Source: Gemmatimonadota bacterium (GTDB taxonomy: Bacteria; Gemmatimonadota; Gemmatimonadetes; Longimicrobiales; Longimicrobiaceae). Taken from it: DNA of 58,862 nt. The notes beneath the pieces were generated by a model, which was not told where the DNA came from, searched no databases, and saw only the letters and a list, made by a program, of their open reading frames with translations. The stretch spans positions 1 to 58,862 of the forward strand of contig JAQBQD010000070.1 of assembly GCA_028287185.1 (NCBI GenBank). Reading direction: 5' to 3'. Below, piece by piece: positions 16,702-28,920 of the stretch (positions are counted from its first letter, which is position 1; each line of letters begins with the position of its first letter). Position numbers and translations under genes: made by a program.

Positions 16702-19700
16702 TCACAGCCGGAGGTCCAGGCCGAGGGTGAAGGTGCGGGGGTTGGGGTACACGCGCCCGTCGTCGATGCCGCGCGCCAGCGGGTTCGCGTCGCCCAGCAC
16801 CTCCGGGTCCCAGTTGGAGAAGTGGGTGAAGGTGTGCAGGTTCTGCACGTTCAGGTACACCCGGGATCCGTCGCCGGTCACGCCGATGCGGCGCGCGACG
16901 GCCGACGGGAGCGCGTAGCCCAGCACCAGGTTCTGGATGCGCAGGTACGAGCCGTCCTCCAGCCAGCGGTCGGTGTTGGGCCGCGCGTTGCTGGCTCCGG
17001 CCGCGCCCCACACGGCGCGCGGGTCCGTCGTGTTGGTGTTCGTCGGCGTCCACGGGTCCAGGCCCGAGCGGTAGCTGCTGTTCTCGTCCATCCGGTCCGT
17101 CCAGTACCGCACCACGTTGAAGATCTTGTTGCCGTGCACCCCGCGCAGCGCCAGGCCCACGTTCAGCGCGTGCCAGGTGGCGTCGAAGTTGAAGCCGCCC
17201 TGGAGCTTGGGGATGGGGCTGCCCGCCACGTAGCGGTCGTCGTCGTTGATGACGCCGTCGTCGTTCAGGTCGGCGTAGCGGATGTCGCCCGGCTTGGCGT
17301 CGGGCTGGATGAGGTGGCCCGCGCTGTTGCGGTAGGCCTGCACCTCGGCGTCGCTCTGGAACAGGCCCGCCGTCTTCAGCACGAAGAACTCGCCCACCGA
17401 GCCGCCCACCGTGGTGCGCGACACGTTGTTGAAACCGCTGAAGATGGGCTGTCCGCCGTTGCCCAGCGCCGTGACCTCGTTGTGGATGGTGGTCAGGTTG
17501 AGCCCGGCGTTCATCCGCACGTCGCGCAGCCCGAAGCCGTACTGCGCGCCGAACTCGAAGCCGCGGTTGCGCACGCTGCCCGCGTTCACCGTGGGCGCGC
17601 CCGTGGCGCCCAGGCTCCAGGGGATGGGCGCCTGCACCAGCAGGCCGCTGGAGCGGGCCACGTAGTAGTCCGCGTTGATGGCCAGCGCGTTGCCCAGCAG
17701 GTTGAAGTCCAGGCCCAGGTTGGTCTGCTTCTGGCTCTGCCAGCGGATGTCGGGGTTCGCCAGGCTGGTCTGCGTGCTACCGCTGCCGATGGTGGTGCCG
17801 AAGGGGTAGCTCTGGTTGGCCACGATGCTGGCGGCGTACTGGAAGTCGCCGATGTCCTGGTTGCCCAGCGAGCCGTAGCTGCCGCGCAGCTTCAGGTAGT
17901 CCAGCCCGCCGCCCACCAGGGGCAGCGACTTGAAGAAGCCCTCGTCGCTGATCACCCACCCGGCCGAGACCGAGCCGAAGTTGCCCCACTTGTTGCCCGA
18001 CCCGAAGCGCGACGAGCCGTCGCGGCGGAAGGTGCCGGTGAGCAGGTAGCGGTCGGCGTACGAGTAGTTGGCGCGCGCCAGGTAGCCGCGCAGCGCGCTG
18101 GGCACCGAGTACCCGCTGTTCTGGAAGTTGGAGGTGCCCGCGTCGATCTCGGTGATGTCCTCGCTGGGGAAGTCGCGCCGGTACGCCTGCAGCCGCTCGA
18201 AGCGGTTGCGCTGCTCCGTGACGCCCGCCACCGCGTTCAGCGAGCTTTCGCCATGCGCGCCCTCGAACTGGAGCAGGTTCTCCACCAGCAGGTTGGCCAC
18301 GTTGTCGCGCCGGTCCGTGCCCTCGTTGAAGGTGGGCACCGTGTTCTCGCGGATCTGCTGCCGGCCGATGAACTGCCGCCAGTTCACGTCCTGGTAGTCC
18401 ACGCCCAGGTTCAGGCGGTAGCGGAAGCCCTTGATGAGCGAGAGCTCGCCGAAGGCCGTGCCCAGCACGCGGTTGGTGTAGTCGCGGTTGGTCTCGCGGG
18501 CGAAGGCGCCCACGGGGTTGGTGCCGAAGGTGCTGAGCACCCCGTTGCCCGAGCCGTATCCCCAGCCGCCGGCGTTGTTGGGGTCCAGCACGGGGATGCC
18601 GGGCTGCAGGCGCACCGCGTCCACCAGCGGGAAGCCCACGATGTTGTTGCGGACCGAGCGCGACAGGGCCAGGTTCTCGCCCGCGCGCCAGCGGCTCTTC
18701 CGCGCCTCGGAGTTCACCCGGAAGCTGTAGCGGTTGAAGTCCGTGTCGATGATGGTGCCCTTCTGCCCCGTGTACCCGGCGCCGATCAGGTAGCTGGCCG
18801 TCTCGGTGCCGCCGGAGACGGTGAAGGCGTGGTCCTGGATGGCGCCGCGCTGGAAGACGGCGTCCTGCCAGTCCGTGTTCGCCGTGACCGCGGTGTTGTC
18901 CGCGGGCACGCCGCCGTTGGCGCGGGCCATGGCGTTGATCTCGGACCAGCGCGCCGCGCCCACCAGGCCCACGCGGTTGGGCACGTCCTGGAAGCCGTAG
19001 TAGGTGTTGAAGGTCACCTTCGGCGGCCCCGCCCGGCCCCGCTTGGTGGTGATGACGACGACGCCGTTGGCCGACTGGGCGCCGTACTGCGCCGCGGCCG
19101 AGGCGTCCTTCAGCACCTGGATGGACTCGATGTCGTCCGGGTTCAGGTTGGGGTTGCTTCCCGTGTACATCCCGTCCACCACGTACAGCGGCGCCGAGCT
19201 GCCCAGGAAGTTCTGCCCGCGGATGACGACCTGGCTGCCCCGCCCGGGCTCGCCCGTGGAGATGATGTCCACGCCGGGCACGCGGCCGCGGAGCGCCTCC
19301 TCCACCGTGGCGACCTTGCGGTCGGCGATCTGCTCGCCGCTCACGTTGGCCACGGCGTCGCTCACCGTGCGCCGGCGCTGCGTGGTGTAGCCCACGGCCA
19401 CGATGCTGTCCAGCGTGACGGCCTGCACGGGGAGGACGAAGCTGGCGGTGGCCACCTGGCCGGCGGCGATCGAAACCGTCTGCACGCGGGCCCCGTGGCC
19501 CAGCGCGCTGGCGCGCACCTGCCGGGTGCCGGCCGGCACCCCGCCCAGGGTGTAGGCGCCGTCCGCGCCGGTCACGGCGCGGCGGCCGGTGCCCAGCACC
19601 TCCACGGTGGCGCCGGCCAGGGGGCGGGCGGCCTCGCCGGTGACGGTGCCCGCGACCTGCCCGGTGGCCTGCGCCGCGAGGGGCGCGGCACCGGCCGCAA

Positions 19701-19779
19701 GGTGTGCGCCGAGGGCCAGGAGCGCGAGCGCGGACAGCATGCGCGCGGCCCTCGCGCCGGGTCTGACGGGGGTTTGCAT
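16702..19779 (-). CDS. SusC/RagA-family TonB-dependent transporter
   Basis: A 1025-residue outer-membrane transporter that imports oligosaccharides with energy from TonB. In order: a signal peptide (1 to about 37, ending PLAAQ); a carboxypeptidase-regulatory-like domain (GQVAGTVTGEAARPLAGATV, about 40-115); a plug domain with VEEALRGRVPGVDI, QVVIRGQN and APLYVVDGM; then the 22-strand barrel, ending in NPRTFTLGLDLRL with the usual hydrophobic last strand. DASAAAQYGAQSANGVVVIT is the conserved SusC segment. The gene is followed by its SusD partner. It starts 183 bases after the GH2 gene, room enough for its own promoter, though I cannot point to one. Confidence 0.93.
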   Translation of the reverse strand: MQTPVRPGARAARMLSALALLALGAHLAAGAAPLAAQATGQVAGTVTGEAARPLAGATVEVLGTGRRAVTGADGAYTLGGVPAGTRQVRASALGHGARVQTVSIAAGQVATASFVLPVQAVTLDSIVAVGYTTQRRRTVSDAVANVSGEQIADRKVATVEEALRGRVPGVDIISTGEPGRGSQVVIRGQNFLGSSAPLYVVDGMYTGSNPNLNPDDIESIQVLKDASAAAQYGAQSANGVVVITTKRGRAGPPKVTFNTYYGFQDVPNRVGLVGAARWSEINAMARANGGVPADNTAVTANTDWQDAVFQRGAIQDHAFTVSGGTETASYLIGAGYTGQKGTIIDTDFNRYSFRVNSEARKSRWRAGENLALSRSVRNNIVGFPLVDAVRLQPGIPVLDPNNAGGWGYGSGNGVLSTFGTNPVGAFARETNRDYTNRVLGTAFGELSLIKGFRYRLNLGVDYQDVNWRQFIGRQQIRENTVPTFNEGTDRRDNVANLLVENLLQFEGAHGESSLNAVAGVTEQRNRFERLQAYRRDFPSEDITEIDAGTSNFQNSGYSVPSALRGYLARANYSYADRYLLTGTFRRDGSSRFGSGNKWGNFGSVSAGWVISDEGFFKSLPLVGGGLDYLKLRGSYGSLGNQDIGDFQYAASIVANQSYPFGTTIGSGSTQTSLANPDIRWQSQKQTNLGLDFNLLGNALAINADYYVARSSGLLVQAPIPWSLGATGAPTVNAGSVRNRGFEFGAQYGFGLRDVRMNAGLNLTTIHNEVTALGNGGQPIFSGFNNVSRTTVGGSVGEFFVLKTAGLFQSDAEVQAYRNSAGHLIQPDAKPGDIRYADLNDDGVINDDDRYVAGSPIPKLQGGFNFDATWHALNVGLALRGVHGNKIFNVVRYWTDRMDENSSYRSGLDPWTPTNTNTTDPRAVWGAAGASNARPNTDRWLEDGSYLRIQNLVLGYALPSAVARRIGVTGDGSRVYLNVQNLHTFTHFSNWDPEVLGDANPLARGIDDGRVYPNPRTFTLGLDLRL

Positions 19780-19962
19780 GGACGTTCCCCTCCGGGGTGA
19801 CGGGTGGAGGCCCGCGGACGGAGCCTCCGGTGGAAGGCCCGGCTCCCGTCCACCGTCGGGCGCCGCGCGGGTGCGGGCGCCGGCCGGTGCGGCGGGCTGC
19901 GGACCTGGAAAGCGAGGAGGGCGGGCCGCGCACGCCGCGCGGCCGCCCCCCCCGGGAACCTG

Positions 19963-22560
<2,598 letters not shown>

Positions 22561-22613
22561 TCGGCTGCGGGCTGGGGTGGGTCGGCCGGCGGAGTTTCGG
22601 ATCGGGTCGGGCG

Positions 22614-23696
22614 CTAGCGGGGAGCGGCCACCGTGTCGAGCCTCGCCGCCCTGTCCCTCGGGGCGGCCGCGGGCGGGCAGGTGGAGTCGCGCAGCACCAG
22701 CTCGGCCTCCACGATCACCTTCTGCGGCGGCAGCGCCTCGTGGCTCTCGATGTGGCGGATCAGCATCTGCGCCGCCGTGTGGGCCATCTGCACCTTGGGC
22801 ACGCGCACCGTGCTGAGCCGCAGCTCCAGGTAGTCCAGGAGCTGCAGGTCGTCGAAGCCGATCACCGACACGTCGTGCGGCACCCGCAGCCCCAGCTCGC
22901 GCAGCGCCCGGCAGACGCCCAGCGCCACCAGGTCGTTGTAGCACGTCACCGCCGTGGGCCGGGCCGCGGCGGACACGTCCCCGAAGTACTGCAGGCCCGC
23001 GCGGTAGCCGTCCTCCATGTGGGCGCCCGCCGCCACCACGTCGTCGTCGGTGAAGATCACCCGCGAGCCGCTGCACGCCCGGCGCACGCCGTTCACCCGC
23101 TCGCTGCTGTGCGTGGAGTAGCCGGGCCCGGCGAAGTGGATGATTCGCGTGTGCCCCAGGCCGATCAGGTGCTCCGCCGCGCGGCGCGACGCGTCCACGT
23201 TGTCCACGTCCACCAGGCTGGCCGGCACCCCGCGGATCTCCTCCAGCAGCACGAAGGGAAAGTTGCGGCGCTTCAGCTCGAACAGGTGCGACAGGTCCGC
23301 CGTCTCGTCCAGCACGGGCGTCACGATCAGGCCGTCCACCTCCTTCGCCTGCAGAAGCTCCACCGCGCGGCGCTCGGCCTCGTACTCGCCCTCGGAGCTG
23401 ACGACGAGCAGCGTGTATCCCGCCTCGTCCGCCGCGCCCCTGGCGCCCGTGACCAGCTCGCCGTAGTAGGGGTTGTCGATCTCCTTGATGATGAGGCCGA
23501 TGCTGCGCCCCTTCGTTCCGGGAGCGCTCCTGGACGCCCCGCTGCGGCGGTAGTTGAGCTGCTCGATCACCGCCAGCACCCGGTCGCGCGTGGTGTCCTT
23601 CACCGTCCCGCTGTCGTTCATGACCGCGCTGACGGTGGCCTTGGAGACCCCGGCGATGCGCGCCACGTCGTTGATGGTCGGACGGTGGTTGGTCAT
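22614..23696 (-). CDS. LacI-family transcriptional repressor
   Basis: A 360-residue regulator. The N-terminal helix-turn-helix is TINDVARIAGVSKATVSAVM (residues 7-26), followed by the hinge segment ending NYRRSGASRSAPGTKGRSIG. The periplasmic-binding-like effector domain follows (IGLIIKEIDNPYYGELVTGA, DGLIVTPVLDE, CYNDLVALGVCRALRELG, VSVIGFDDLQLLDYL). The ATG at 23696 puts the HTH at the very start, as usual. It is the first gene of the minus arm, facing the sugar ABC operon. Its own promoter carries a palindrome of the same form as two others in the intergenic region, so it probably represses itself and both arms, released by a galactose-related sugar. Confidence 0.9.
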   Translation of the reverse strand: MTNHRPTINDVARIAGVSKATVSAVMNDSGTVKDTTRDRVLAVIEQLNYRRSGASRSAPGTKGRSIGLIIKEIDNPYYGELVTGARGAADEAGYTLLVVSSEGEYEAERRAVELLQAKEVDGLIVTPVLDETADLSHLFELKRRNFPFVLLEEIRGVPASLVDVDNVDASRRAAEHLIGLGHTRIIHFAGPGYSTHSSERVNGVRRACSGSRVIFTDDDVVAAGAHMEDGYRAGLQYFGDVSAAARPTAVTCYNDLVALGVCRALRELGLRVPHDVSVIGFDDLQLLDYLELRLSTVRVPKVQMAHTAAQMLIRHIESHEALPPQKVIVEAELVLRDSTCPPAAAPRDRAARLDTVAAPR

Positions 23697-23802
23697 GCGG
23701 CTCGGGTCGGCGGGCGGGGGCCGGGGATGGCGAGGGGGGGTCTGAATACGTCCCCCTCCACTGGCCTGACGGAATCGAGAAGCGAACGTGCTCGAACTCT
23801 GC

Positions 23803-23852
23803 TGAACCGGTTTGATGGGGTTCAGACTAGGCGGGCGGCCCCGGGCTGTCAA
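23803..23852 (-). promoter_or_regulatory. lacI/GH2/susCD promoter with LacI-type operator
   Basis: On the minus strand, TTGACA (23852-23847), a spacer of exactly 17 bases and TAGTCT (23829-23824) form a good sigma-70 promoter. Immediately downstream is the palindrome TCAAACCGGTTCA (23815-23803), preceded by a half site TGAACC (23824-23819) that touches the -10. This is where a LacI-family dimer would block transcription start. Confidence 0.7.
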
Positions 23853-23921
23853 GCATCTTCTTCCGCCAAAACTCCGCGCCGCTGCTGGGAAATGGCGCTA
23901 TCTCCGGATTTGGCCCGTCTT

Positions 23922-23933
23922 TGAACCAATTCA
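23922..23933. promoter_or_regulatory. Central LacI-type palindrome
   Basis: TGAACCAATTCA lies between the two promoters. TGAA and TTCA are perfectly symmetric; the centre differs from the other two sites. It may be an auxiliary operator for repression by looping. Function is inferred from similarity to the two promoter-proximal sites. Confidence 0.5.
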
Positions 23934-23991
23934 GGTCCGTCGCGGAACGGTGACGATGGGCGACGGTGGAATTCGCCGCTGGCCGAGATTC

Positions 23992-24043
23992 TTGACAGGG
24001 TAGGGAGCGGCGTGTAGTGTCCGAACTCATCCGAAACGGTTCA
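23992..24043 (+). promoter_or_regulatory. ABC-gal operon promoter with LacI-type operator
   Basis: TTGACA (23992-23997), a 17-base spacer and TAGTGT (24015-24020) form a sigma-70 promoter facing the transporter genes. The palindrome CGAAACGGTTCA (24032-24043) begins about 12 bases after the -10, across or just after the start site. The reverse complement, TGAACCGTTTCG, has the same TGAACCG half as the site at 23803-23815. The leader to the ATG at 24144 is about 115 bases; I see nothing else in it. Confidence 0.72.
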
Positions 24044-24143
24044 GAAGTTCAGATTGCCGTCGGCGGGAGCGACGGACGCGGCATCCTCCCCGCCGCGCGT
24101 CCACCTCGTCGTGCACGATCCCCTCACGCGGAACCGATCCCCC

Positions 24144-25103
24144 ATGCGCCGACTTCGCCGCCGCCCCCTGCTGCACGCGCTGGCTCCCGCCCTGGCCCTG
24201 CTCACGCTGGCGGGCTGCCAGCGGAAGGACTCGGGCAAGTTCGTCGTGGGCTTCTCGCAGATGGAGAGCGACAACCCCTGGCGCATCGCCCAGACCAAGA
24301 GCCTGCGCGACGAGGCGGCCAAGCGCGGCTACCCGCTCGTGGTGACGGACGCGCAGGGGCAGACGGCCAAGCAGGTTTCGGACGTGGAGGACCTGATCGC
24401 CCGCCGCGTGAACCTCATCCTGCTCGCCCCGCGCGAGTTCGAGGGGCTGGCGCCCGCGCTCCAGTCCGCGAAGGCGGCGGGCATCCCCGTGATCCTGGTG
24501 GACCGCGAGGCGCAGGGCACGGCGGGGCAGGACTACGTCACCTTCCTGGGATCGAACTTCGTGGAGCAGGGCCGGCGCGCGGCGGACTGGCTGGCGAAGG
24601 CCACGAACGGCAGGGCCGGCATCGTGGAGCTGTCCGGCACCCCCGGCGCCTCGGTCGCGGCGGACCGGGCGCGCGGCTTCCGCGACGAGATCGCGAAGCA
24701 CCCCGGGATGCAGGTCATCGCCTCGCAGACGGGCAACTTCGCCCGCGCCACGGGGCAGGCGGTGATGCAGAACATCCTGCAGTCCAAGGGGCGCGCCATC
24801 ACGGCCGTGTACGCCCACAACGACGAGATGGCCCTGGGCGCCATCCAGGCAATCAAGGCCGCGGGGCTCAAGCCGGGCGTGGACATCCTGGTGGTGAGCA
24901 TCGACGGCGAGCGCGCCGCGCTGGAGGCGGTGCAGCGCGGCGACCTGGGCGCCACGGTGGAGAGCAACCCGCGCTTCGGCCCGCTGGCGTTCGAGACCGT
25001 GGAGAAGGTGCGCCACAAGCAGCCCGTGCCCACCAAGCTGCTGATGACGGACCGCTTCTTCGACAGGAGCAACGCCGCCCGGTTCGTGGCCGAGGCCTAC
25101 TGA
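24144..25103 (+). CDS. YtfQ-like sugar-binding lipoprotein of ABC transporter
   Basis: A 319-residue periplasmic-binding protein of the type I sugar class. The ATG at 24144 gives a signal with lipobox LTLAGC; the open frame upstream is not a signal peptide. The segments KFVVGFSQMESDNPWRIAQT, GIPVILVDREAQGT, SGTPGASVAADRARGF, AVYAHNDEMALGAIQAIKAA and GLKPGVDILVVSIDG follow E. coli YtfQ, the galactofuranose-binding protein, closely. It hands sugar to the permeases encoded downstream. A ribose- or arabinose-type specificity is possible, but resemblance to YtfQ and two permease genes argue for furanose galactose or arabinose. Confidence 0.85.
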   Translation: MRRLRRRPLLHALAPALALLTLAGCQRKDSGKFVVGFSQMESDNPWRIAQTKSLRDEAAKRGYPLVVTDAQGQTAKQVSDVEDLIARRVNLILLAPREFEGLAPALQSAKAAGIPVILVDREAQGTAGQDYVTFLGSNFVEQGRRAADWLAKATNGRAGIVELSGTPGASVAADRARGFRDEIAKHPGMQVIASQTGNFARATGQAVMQNILQSKGRAITAVYAHNDEMALGAIQAIKAAGLKPGVDILVVSIDGERAALEAVQRGDLGATVESNPRFGPLAFETVEKVRHKQPVPTKLLMTDRFFDRSNAARFVAEAY

Positions 25104-25138
25104 CCCCCGCCTCCGCCTCCGCCTTCGACGGCCCGCCC

Positions 25139-26755
25139 ATGAGCGCCGACGCTTCGGTCGCCACGACGGACGCGCCCTTCCTGCGGATGGAGGGCATCAC
25201 CAAGCGGTTCAGCGGCGTCACCGCGCTGGACGGGGTGGACTTCGCCCTCGTCCCCGGCGAGGTGCACGCGCTGGTGGGCGAGAACGGGGCGGGGAAGAGC
25301 ACGCTGGTCAAGATCATGACCGGCGCCTACCGGCGGGACGGCGGGGAGATGTGGGTGGAGGGGCGCCCCGCCGGCTTCGCGACGCCCGCCGATGCCCAGG
25401 CCGCGGGGGTGGTGGCCGTGCACCAGGAGATCCACATCCTGGGATTCCGCACGGTGGCCGAGAACGTCTTCCTGGGCCGTGAGCCGCGCCGGTGGGGGGT
25501 GATCGACTGGCGGCGGATGAACGACGACACGGCGCGGCTGATGGCCGAGCTGGGGCTGGACCTGGACCCCCGTGCCGCCCTGGGCACGCTCAGCACCGCC
25601 CGCCAGCAGATGGTCGCCATCGCGCGCGGCGTGTCGCTGGGCGCGAAGGTGCTGGTGCTGGACGAGCCCACCAGCTCGCTGGCCGAGCGCGAGGTGGCCA
25701 TCCTGTACGCCCTCATCCGCCGCCTGCAGGCGCAGGGCACGGCCATCGTCTACATCAGCCACCGCTTCGACGAGCTGTACGCCGTGTGCGACCGCGTGAC
25801 GGTGCTGCGCGACGGCAAGCTGGTGGGAACGCGCGCGCTCGCCGGGCTGGAGCGGCTGGACCTCGTGTGCCAGATGCTGGGCAAGTCGCGCGAGGAGATG
25901 CAGGCGGGCGACGCCGGCTTCGCGCCCGACGCGCCGGCCTCTGCGGACGAGCCGCTGCTGCACGCGGACGGGCTGCGGCGGGGCACGCGGCTGCGCGGGG
26001 TGAACGTGGAGGTGCGGCGGGGCGAGATCGTGGGCCTGGCGGGCCTACTCGGCTCCGGCCGCACGGAGACGGCGCGCGCCCTCTTCGGCGCGGACCCGGC
26101 GGAGGGCGGCAGCATCCGCCTGAAGGGGAAGGCCATCGAGCCCCGCTCGCCCGACGACGGCATCGCGGCGGGCATCGCCTTCCTGTCCGAGGACCGCAAG
26201 GCCGAGGGCATCATCCCCGAGCTGTCCGTGGGCGAGAACCTGACGCTCGCCGCCCTGCCGACGCTGACGCGGTTCGGCATCGTATCGCGCGCGAAGCAGC
26301 AGGCGCTGGTGGAGCGCTACATGACGCGGCTGGGCATCAAGGCCAGCAGCTCGCAGCAGAAGATCCGCGAGCTGTCCGGCGGCAACCAGCAGAAGGTGCT
26401 GCTGGCCCGCTGGCTCTGCACCGATCCCGAGCTGCTGATCGTGGACGAGCCCACCCGCGGCATCGACATCGGGGCCCGCGGCGAGATCCAGGCGCTGGTG
26501 AACGAGCTGGCGGCGGGCGGGATGGGCGTGCTGATGATCTCGTCCGACCTGGAGGAGCTGGTGGAGGGAAGCAGCCGCGTGGTCGTGCTGCGCGACGGCG
26601 AGGACGTGGCCCGCCTGGCCCGCGGCGAGGTCACGCAGGACTCCATCATCCGCGCGATGGCGGGGGGGAGCGCGACGGCGGCGGTGGCGTCGGCGGTGAC
26701 GCCGGCGTCCGCGTCCGACGAGCCTTCCGCGCCGGCGGCGGAGGTGGGGGCGTGA
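25139..26755 (+). CDS. Sugar ABC transporter ATPase (YtfR-like, two ATP-binding domains)
   Basis: A 538-residue double ATPase of the MglA/RbsA/YtfR group. The first domain has Walker A GENGAGKST (about 45-53), the Q-loop HQEIH and Walker B LVLDEPTSSL. Its signature LSTARQQM is degenerate (canonical LSGGQ). The second domain has an altered P-loop, GLLGSGRTE (about 302-310), signature LSGGNQQK and Walker B LLIVDEPTRGIDIGAR, as in the family, where the two halves are not equivalent. The last 30 residues are an Ala/Pro/Ser tail. The ATG at 25139 lies 35 bases after the binding-protein gene. Confidence 0.92.
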   Translation: MSADASVATTDAPFLRMEGITKRFSGVTALDGVDFALVPGEVHALVGENGAGKSTLVKIMTGAYRRDGGEMWVEGRPAGFATPADAQAAGVVAVHQEIHILGFRTVAENVFLGREPRRWGVIDWRRMNDDTARLMAELGLDLDPRAALGTLSTARQQMVAIARGVSLGAKVLVLDEPTSSLAEREVAILYALIRRLQAQGTAIVYISHRFDELYAVCDRVTVLRDGKLVGTRALAGLERLDLVCQMLGKSREEMQAGDAGFAPDAPASADEPLLHADGLRRGTRLRGVNVEVRRGEIVGLAGLLGSGRTETARALFGADPAEGGSIRLKGKAIEPRSPDDGIAAGIAFLSEDRKAEGIIPELSVGENLTLAALPTLTRFGIVSRAKQQALVERYMTRLGIKASSSQQKIRELSGGNQQKVLLARWLCTDPELLIVDEPTRGIDIGARGEIQALVNELAAGGMGVLMISSDLEELVEGSSRVVVLRDGEDVARLARGEVTQDSIIRAMAGGSATAAVASAVTPASASDEPSAPAAEVGA

Positions 26756-26805
26756 GGGGGGATCAGGTGGGACGGGCGGTTGAAGCCACGGCCCCGACCG
26801 CACGA

Positions 26806-26823
26806 AGCCTCCCTGCGGAGGCT
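26806..26823. repeat. Small palindromic hairpin in 181-base gap of the ABC operon
   Basis: AGCCTCC-CTGC-GGAGGCT makes a 7-base-pair stem with a 4-base loop, in the only sizeable gap (26756-26936) within the ABC operon. It looks like an intergenic palindromic element. It may protect the upstream part of the mRNA or lower expression of the permeases. I have not found a clear second copy in the window. Confidence 0.4.
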
Positions 26824-26936
26824 GGCTCCGCGCCGGATCGGACTCCGCACGGGACGCATGTGGTGGTGGCGCGGCGAGGGCGGCGGCGCGTGGGCGGGCG
26901 TTTCGGGTGTGGACGGGCCTTCTCCGGCGGGGTGAG

Positions 26937-27905
26937 ATGAGCGAGACGACGTTGGCGGCCGTTCCGCGCGCGGGGCGGCGGCGCCTTCGGCTTTCCGGCC
27001 CCACGGCGGGGGCGGCGATCGCGCTGGGGGTGCTGGTGGGGGCCAACGCGCTGCTCACGCCCAACTTCGCCAGCGCGGGAAACCTGTGGAACGTGCTGCT
27101 GCAGGTGTCCACCGTGCTGCTGGTGGCGGTCGGGATGACGCTGGTGATCTCCACCGGCGGCGTGGACCTGTCCGTGGGCTCGGTGATGGCCATCGCAGGC
27201 GCGGTGGCCGCGACGACGCTGGACCGCGGCATTCCCGTGGCGATCGCCGCGGGGCTGGGCGCGGCGGCGGTGGTCGGTTTGCTGAACGGGGTGCTCATCG
27301 CGCGCTTCCGCATCCAGCCCATCGTGGTGACGCTGGCGACGCTCATCGGCGGGCGCGGGATCGCGCAGGTGCTGAGCAACGACGGCGAGCTCGTGCCCAT
27401 CGACAACCCGTCGTTCGAGTTCCTGGGCAAGGGGCACCTGGGCCCGTTTCCCACGCAGGTGGTGGTGGCGATCGTGGCGGTGGCGCTCGGCGCCTTCCTG
27501 CTGCGCGCGACGCCGTTCGGGCGCTACGTCCTGGCCGCCGGCGGCAACCCCGCGGCGGCGCGGCTGGCCGGCGTGCCCGTGTGGCGCACGATCATCACCG
27601 TCTACGTGCTGAGCGCGCTGCTGGCGGGCATGGCGGGGCTGGTGGAGGCGGCCAAGCTGGGCGCCAGCGACGCCGCCAAGATCGGCCTGAACGTGGAGCT
27701 GGACGCCATCGCCGCGGTCGTCGTGGGAGGCACGGCGCTGGCCGGCGGCCGGGCGACGGTGTTCGGCACCGTGATCGGCGCGCTCATCATGCAGGTGATC
27801 GCCACCAGCTTCAACATGCTGCTGGTGCCGTACGCGTGGTCGCTGGCGCTCAAGGCGGGCATCATCCTCTTCGCCGTCTACCTCCAGCGTCCCCGCCGGG
27901 TGTGA
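26937..27905 (+). CDS. Sugar ABC transporter permease (YtfT-like)
   Basis: A 322-residue inner-membrane permease of the BPD_transp_2 family. Eight or so hydrophobic helices are visible, e.g. LLVAVGMTLVISTGGVDLSV with the signature GGVDLSVGSVMAIAGAV. The EAA-like loop is GGNPAAARLAGVPVWRTI. The late segment AVVVGGTALAGGRATVFGTV is also diagnostic. It pairs with the next gene as a heterodimer. The ATG at 26937 is preceded by GGGGTGAG as binding site. It ends four bases before the next start. Confidence 0.9.
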   Translation: MSETTLAAVPRAGRRRLRLSGPTAGAAIALGVLVGANALLTPNFASAGNLWNVLLQVSTVLLVAVGMTLVISTGGVDLSVGSVMAIAGAVAATTLDRGIPVAIAAGLGAAAVVGLLNGVLIARFRIQPIVVTLATLIGGRGIAQVLSNDGELVPIDNPSFEFLGKGHLGPFPTQVVVAIVAVALGAFLLRATPFGRYVLAAGGNPAAARLAGVPVWRTIITVYVLSALLAGMAGLVEAAKLGASDAAKIGLNVELDAIAAVVVGGTALAGGRATVFGTVIGALIMQVIATSFNMLLVPYAWSLALKAGIILFAVYLQRPRRV

Positions 27906-27909
27906 GCCG

Positions 27910-28920
27910 ATGACGACCACCAGCGCCACCGCCACCCCGGCCGCCCCGCGCGGCACCCCGGCCGCCGCGCCCTCCGCACGCCGGGGTGCGCGCGCCGCCG
28001 CCCTGGTGCAGCGCCACGGGACGCTCATCGCCCTGCTGGCCGTCTGCGCGTTCGGCGCCATCCGCTATCCCGAGTTCGCCACCCCCGAGAACCTGCTCAA
28101 CGTGCTGCGGCAGAACAGCATGCTGGGCCTGGTGGCGCTGGGGATGACCTTCGTGATCCTCACCGGCGGCATCGACCTGTCCGTCGGGTCGCTGCTGGCC
28201 GTGGGCGGCGTGGTGGCGGCGCGGCTCTCCCCGTACGGCACCCTCGCCGCGGTGGCGGGCGGCGTGGGCGCGGCGGCGGCCCTCGGGCTCGTCAACGGCG
28301 CCGTCGTGGCGAAGGCGCGCATCCAGCCCTTCATCGTCACGCTGGCCATGATGATCGCGGCCCGCGGCGCGGCGCTGGGCGCCACCGGCGAGCAGTCCGT
28401 GCGCGTCGATGCCGGCGCCACCGGGTTCGCGGCGCTGGGGCGCGGGTACACGCCCATCGTCCTGCTCGTCGTCGCGTACGCCACCGGATGGGCGGCGCTT
28501 CGCTACACGCGCTTCGGGCGGTACGTGTTCGCGGTGGGCGACAACGAGGAGGCCGCCAAGCTCATGGGCCTCAAGGTGGACCGCGTGACGCTGGGCACCT
28601 ACGCGCTGAGCGGGGCGCTCGCCGGACTGGCGGGCATCATCCTGGCCGCGCGCCTGGGCGCCGGACAGCCGGTGGCGGGCACGGGATGGGAGCTGGATGC
28701 CATCGCCGCCGTGGTCGTGGGCGGCACGCTGCTCACCGGCGGCCAGGGCGGCGCGGGATCGACGCTGCTGGGCGCGCTGCTGCTGGGCGTCACATTCAAC
28801 CTGTTCAACCTGGAGGGCAGCATCACCCCGTGGTGGCAGTGGGTGCTTCGCGGCGGCTTCCTCCTCGGCGTCGTCGTCGTCCAGAACCGGCTGCAGGGAA
28901 AGGTGCGGCGTGATGGCTGA
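27910..28920 (+). CDS. Sugar ABC transporter permease (YjfF-like)
   Basis: The second permease, 336 residues, same family: [60 protein letters not shown] and [20 protein letters not shown]. About 35 Ala/Thr/Pro-rich residues precede the first helix. Two different permease genes beside one ATPase and one binding protein is the arrangement of the YtfQRT-YjfF galactofuranose system. The end overlaps the galT start by eight bases. Confidence 0.9.
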   Translation: MTTTSATATPAAPRGTPAAAPSARRGARAAALVQRHGTLIALLAVCAFGAIRYPEFATPENLLNVLRQNSMLGLVALGMTFVILTGGIDLSVGSLLAVGGVVAARLSPYGTLAAVAGGVGAAAALGLVNGAVVAKARIQPFIVTLAMMIAARGAALGATGEQSVRVDAGATGFAALGRGYTPIVLLVVAYATGWAALRYTRFGRYVFAVGDNEEAAKLMGLKVDRVTLGTYALSGALAGLAGIILAARLGAGQPVAGTGWELDAIAAVVVGGTLLTGGQGGAGSTLLGALLLGVTFNLFNLEGSITPWWQWVLRGGFLLGVVVVQNRLQGKVRRDG

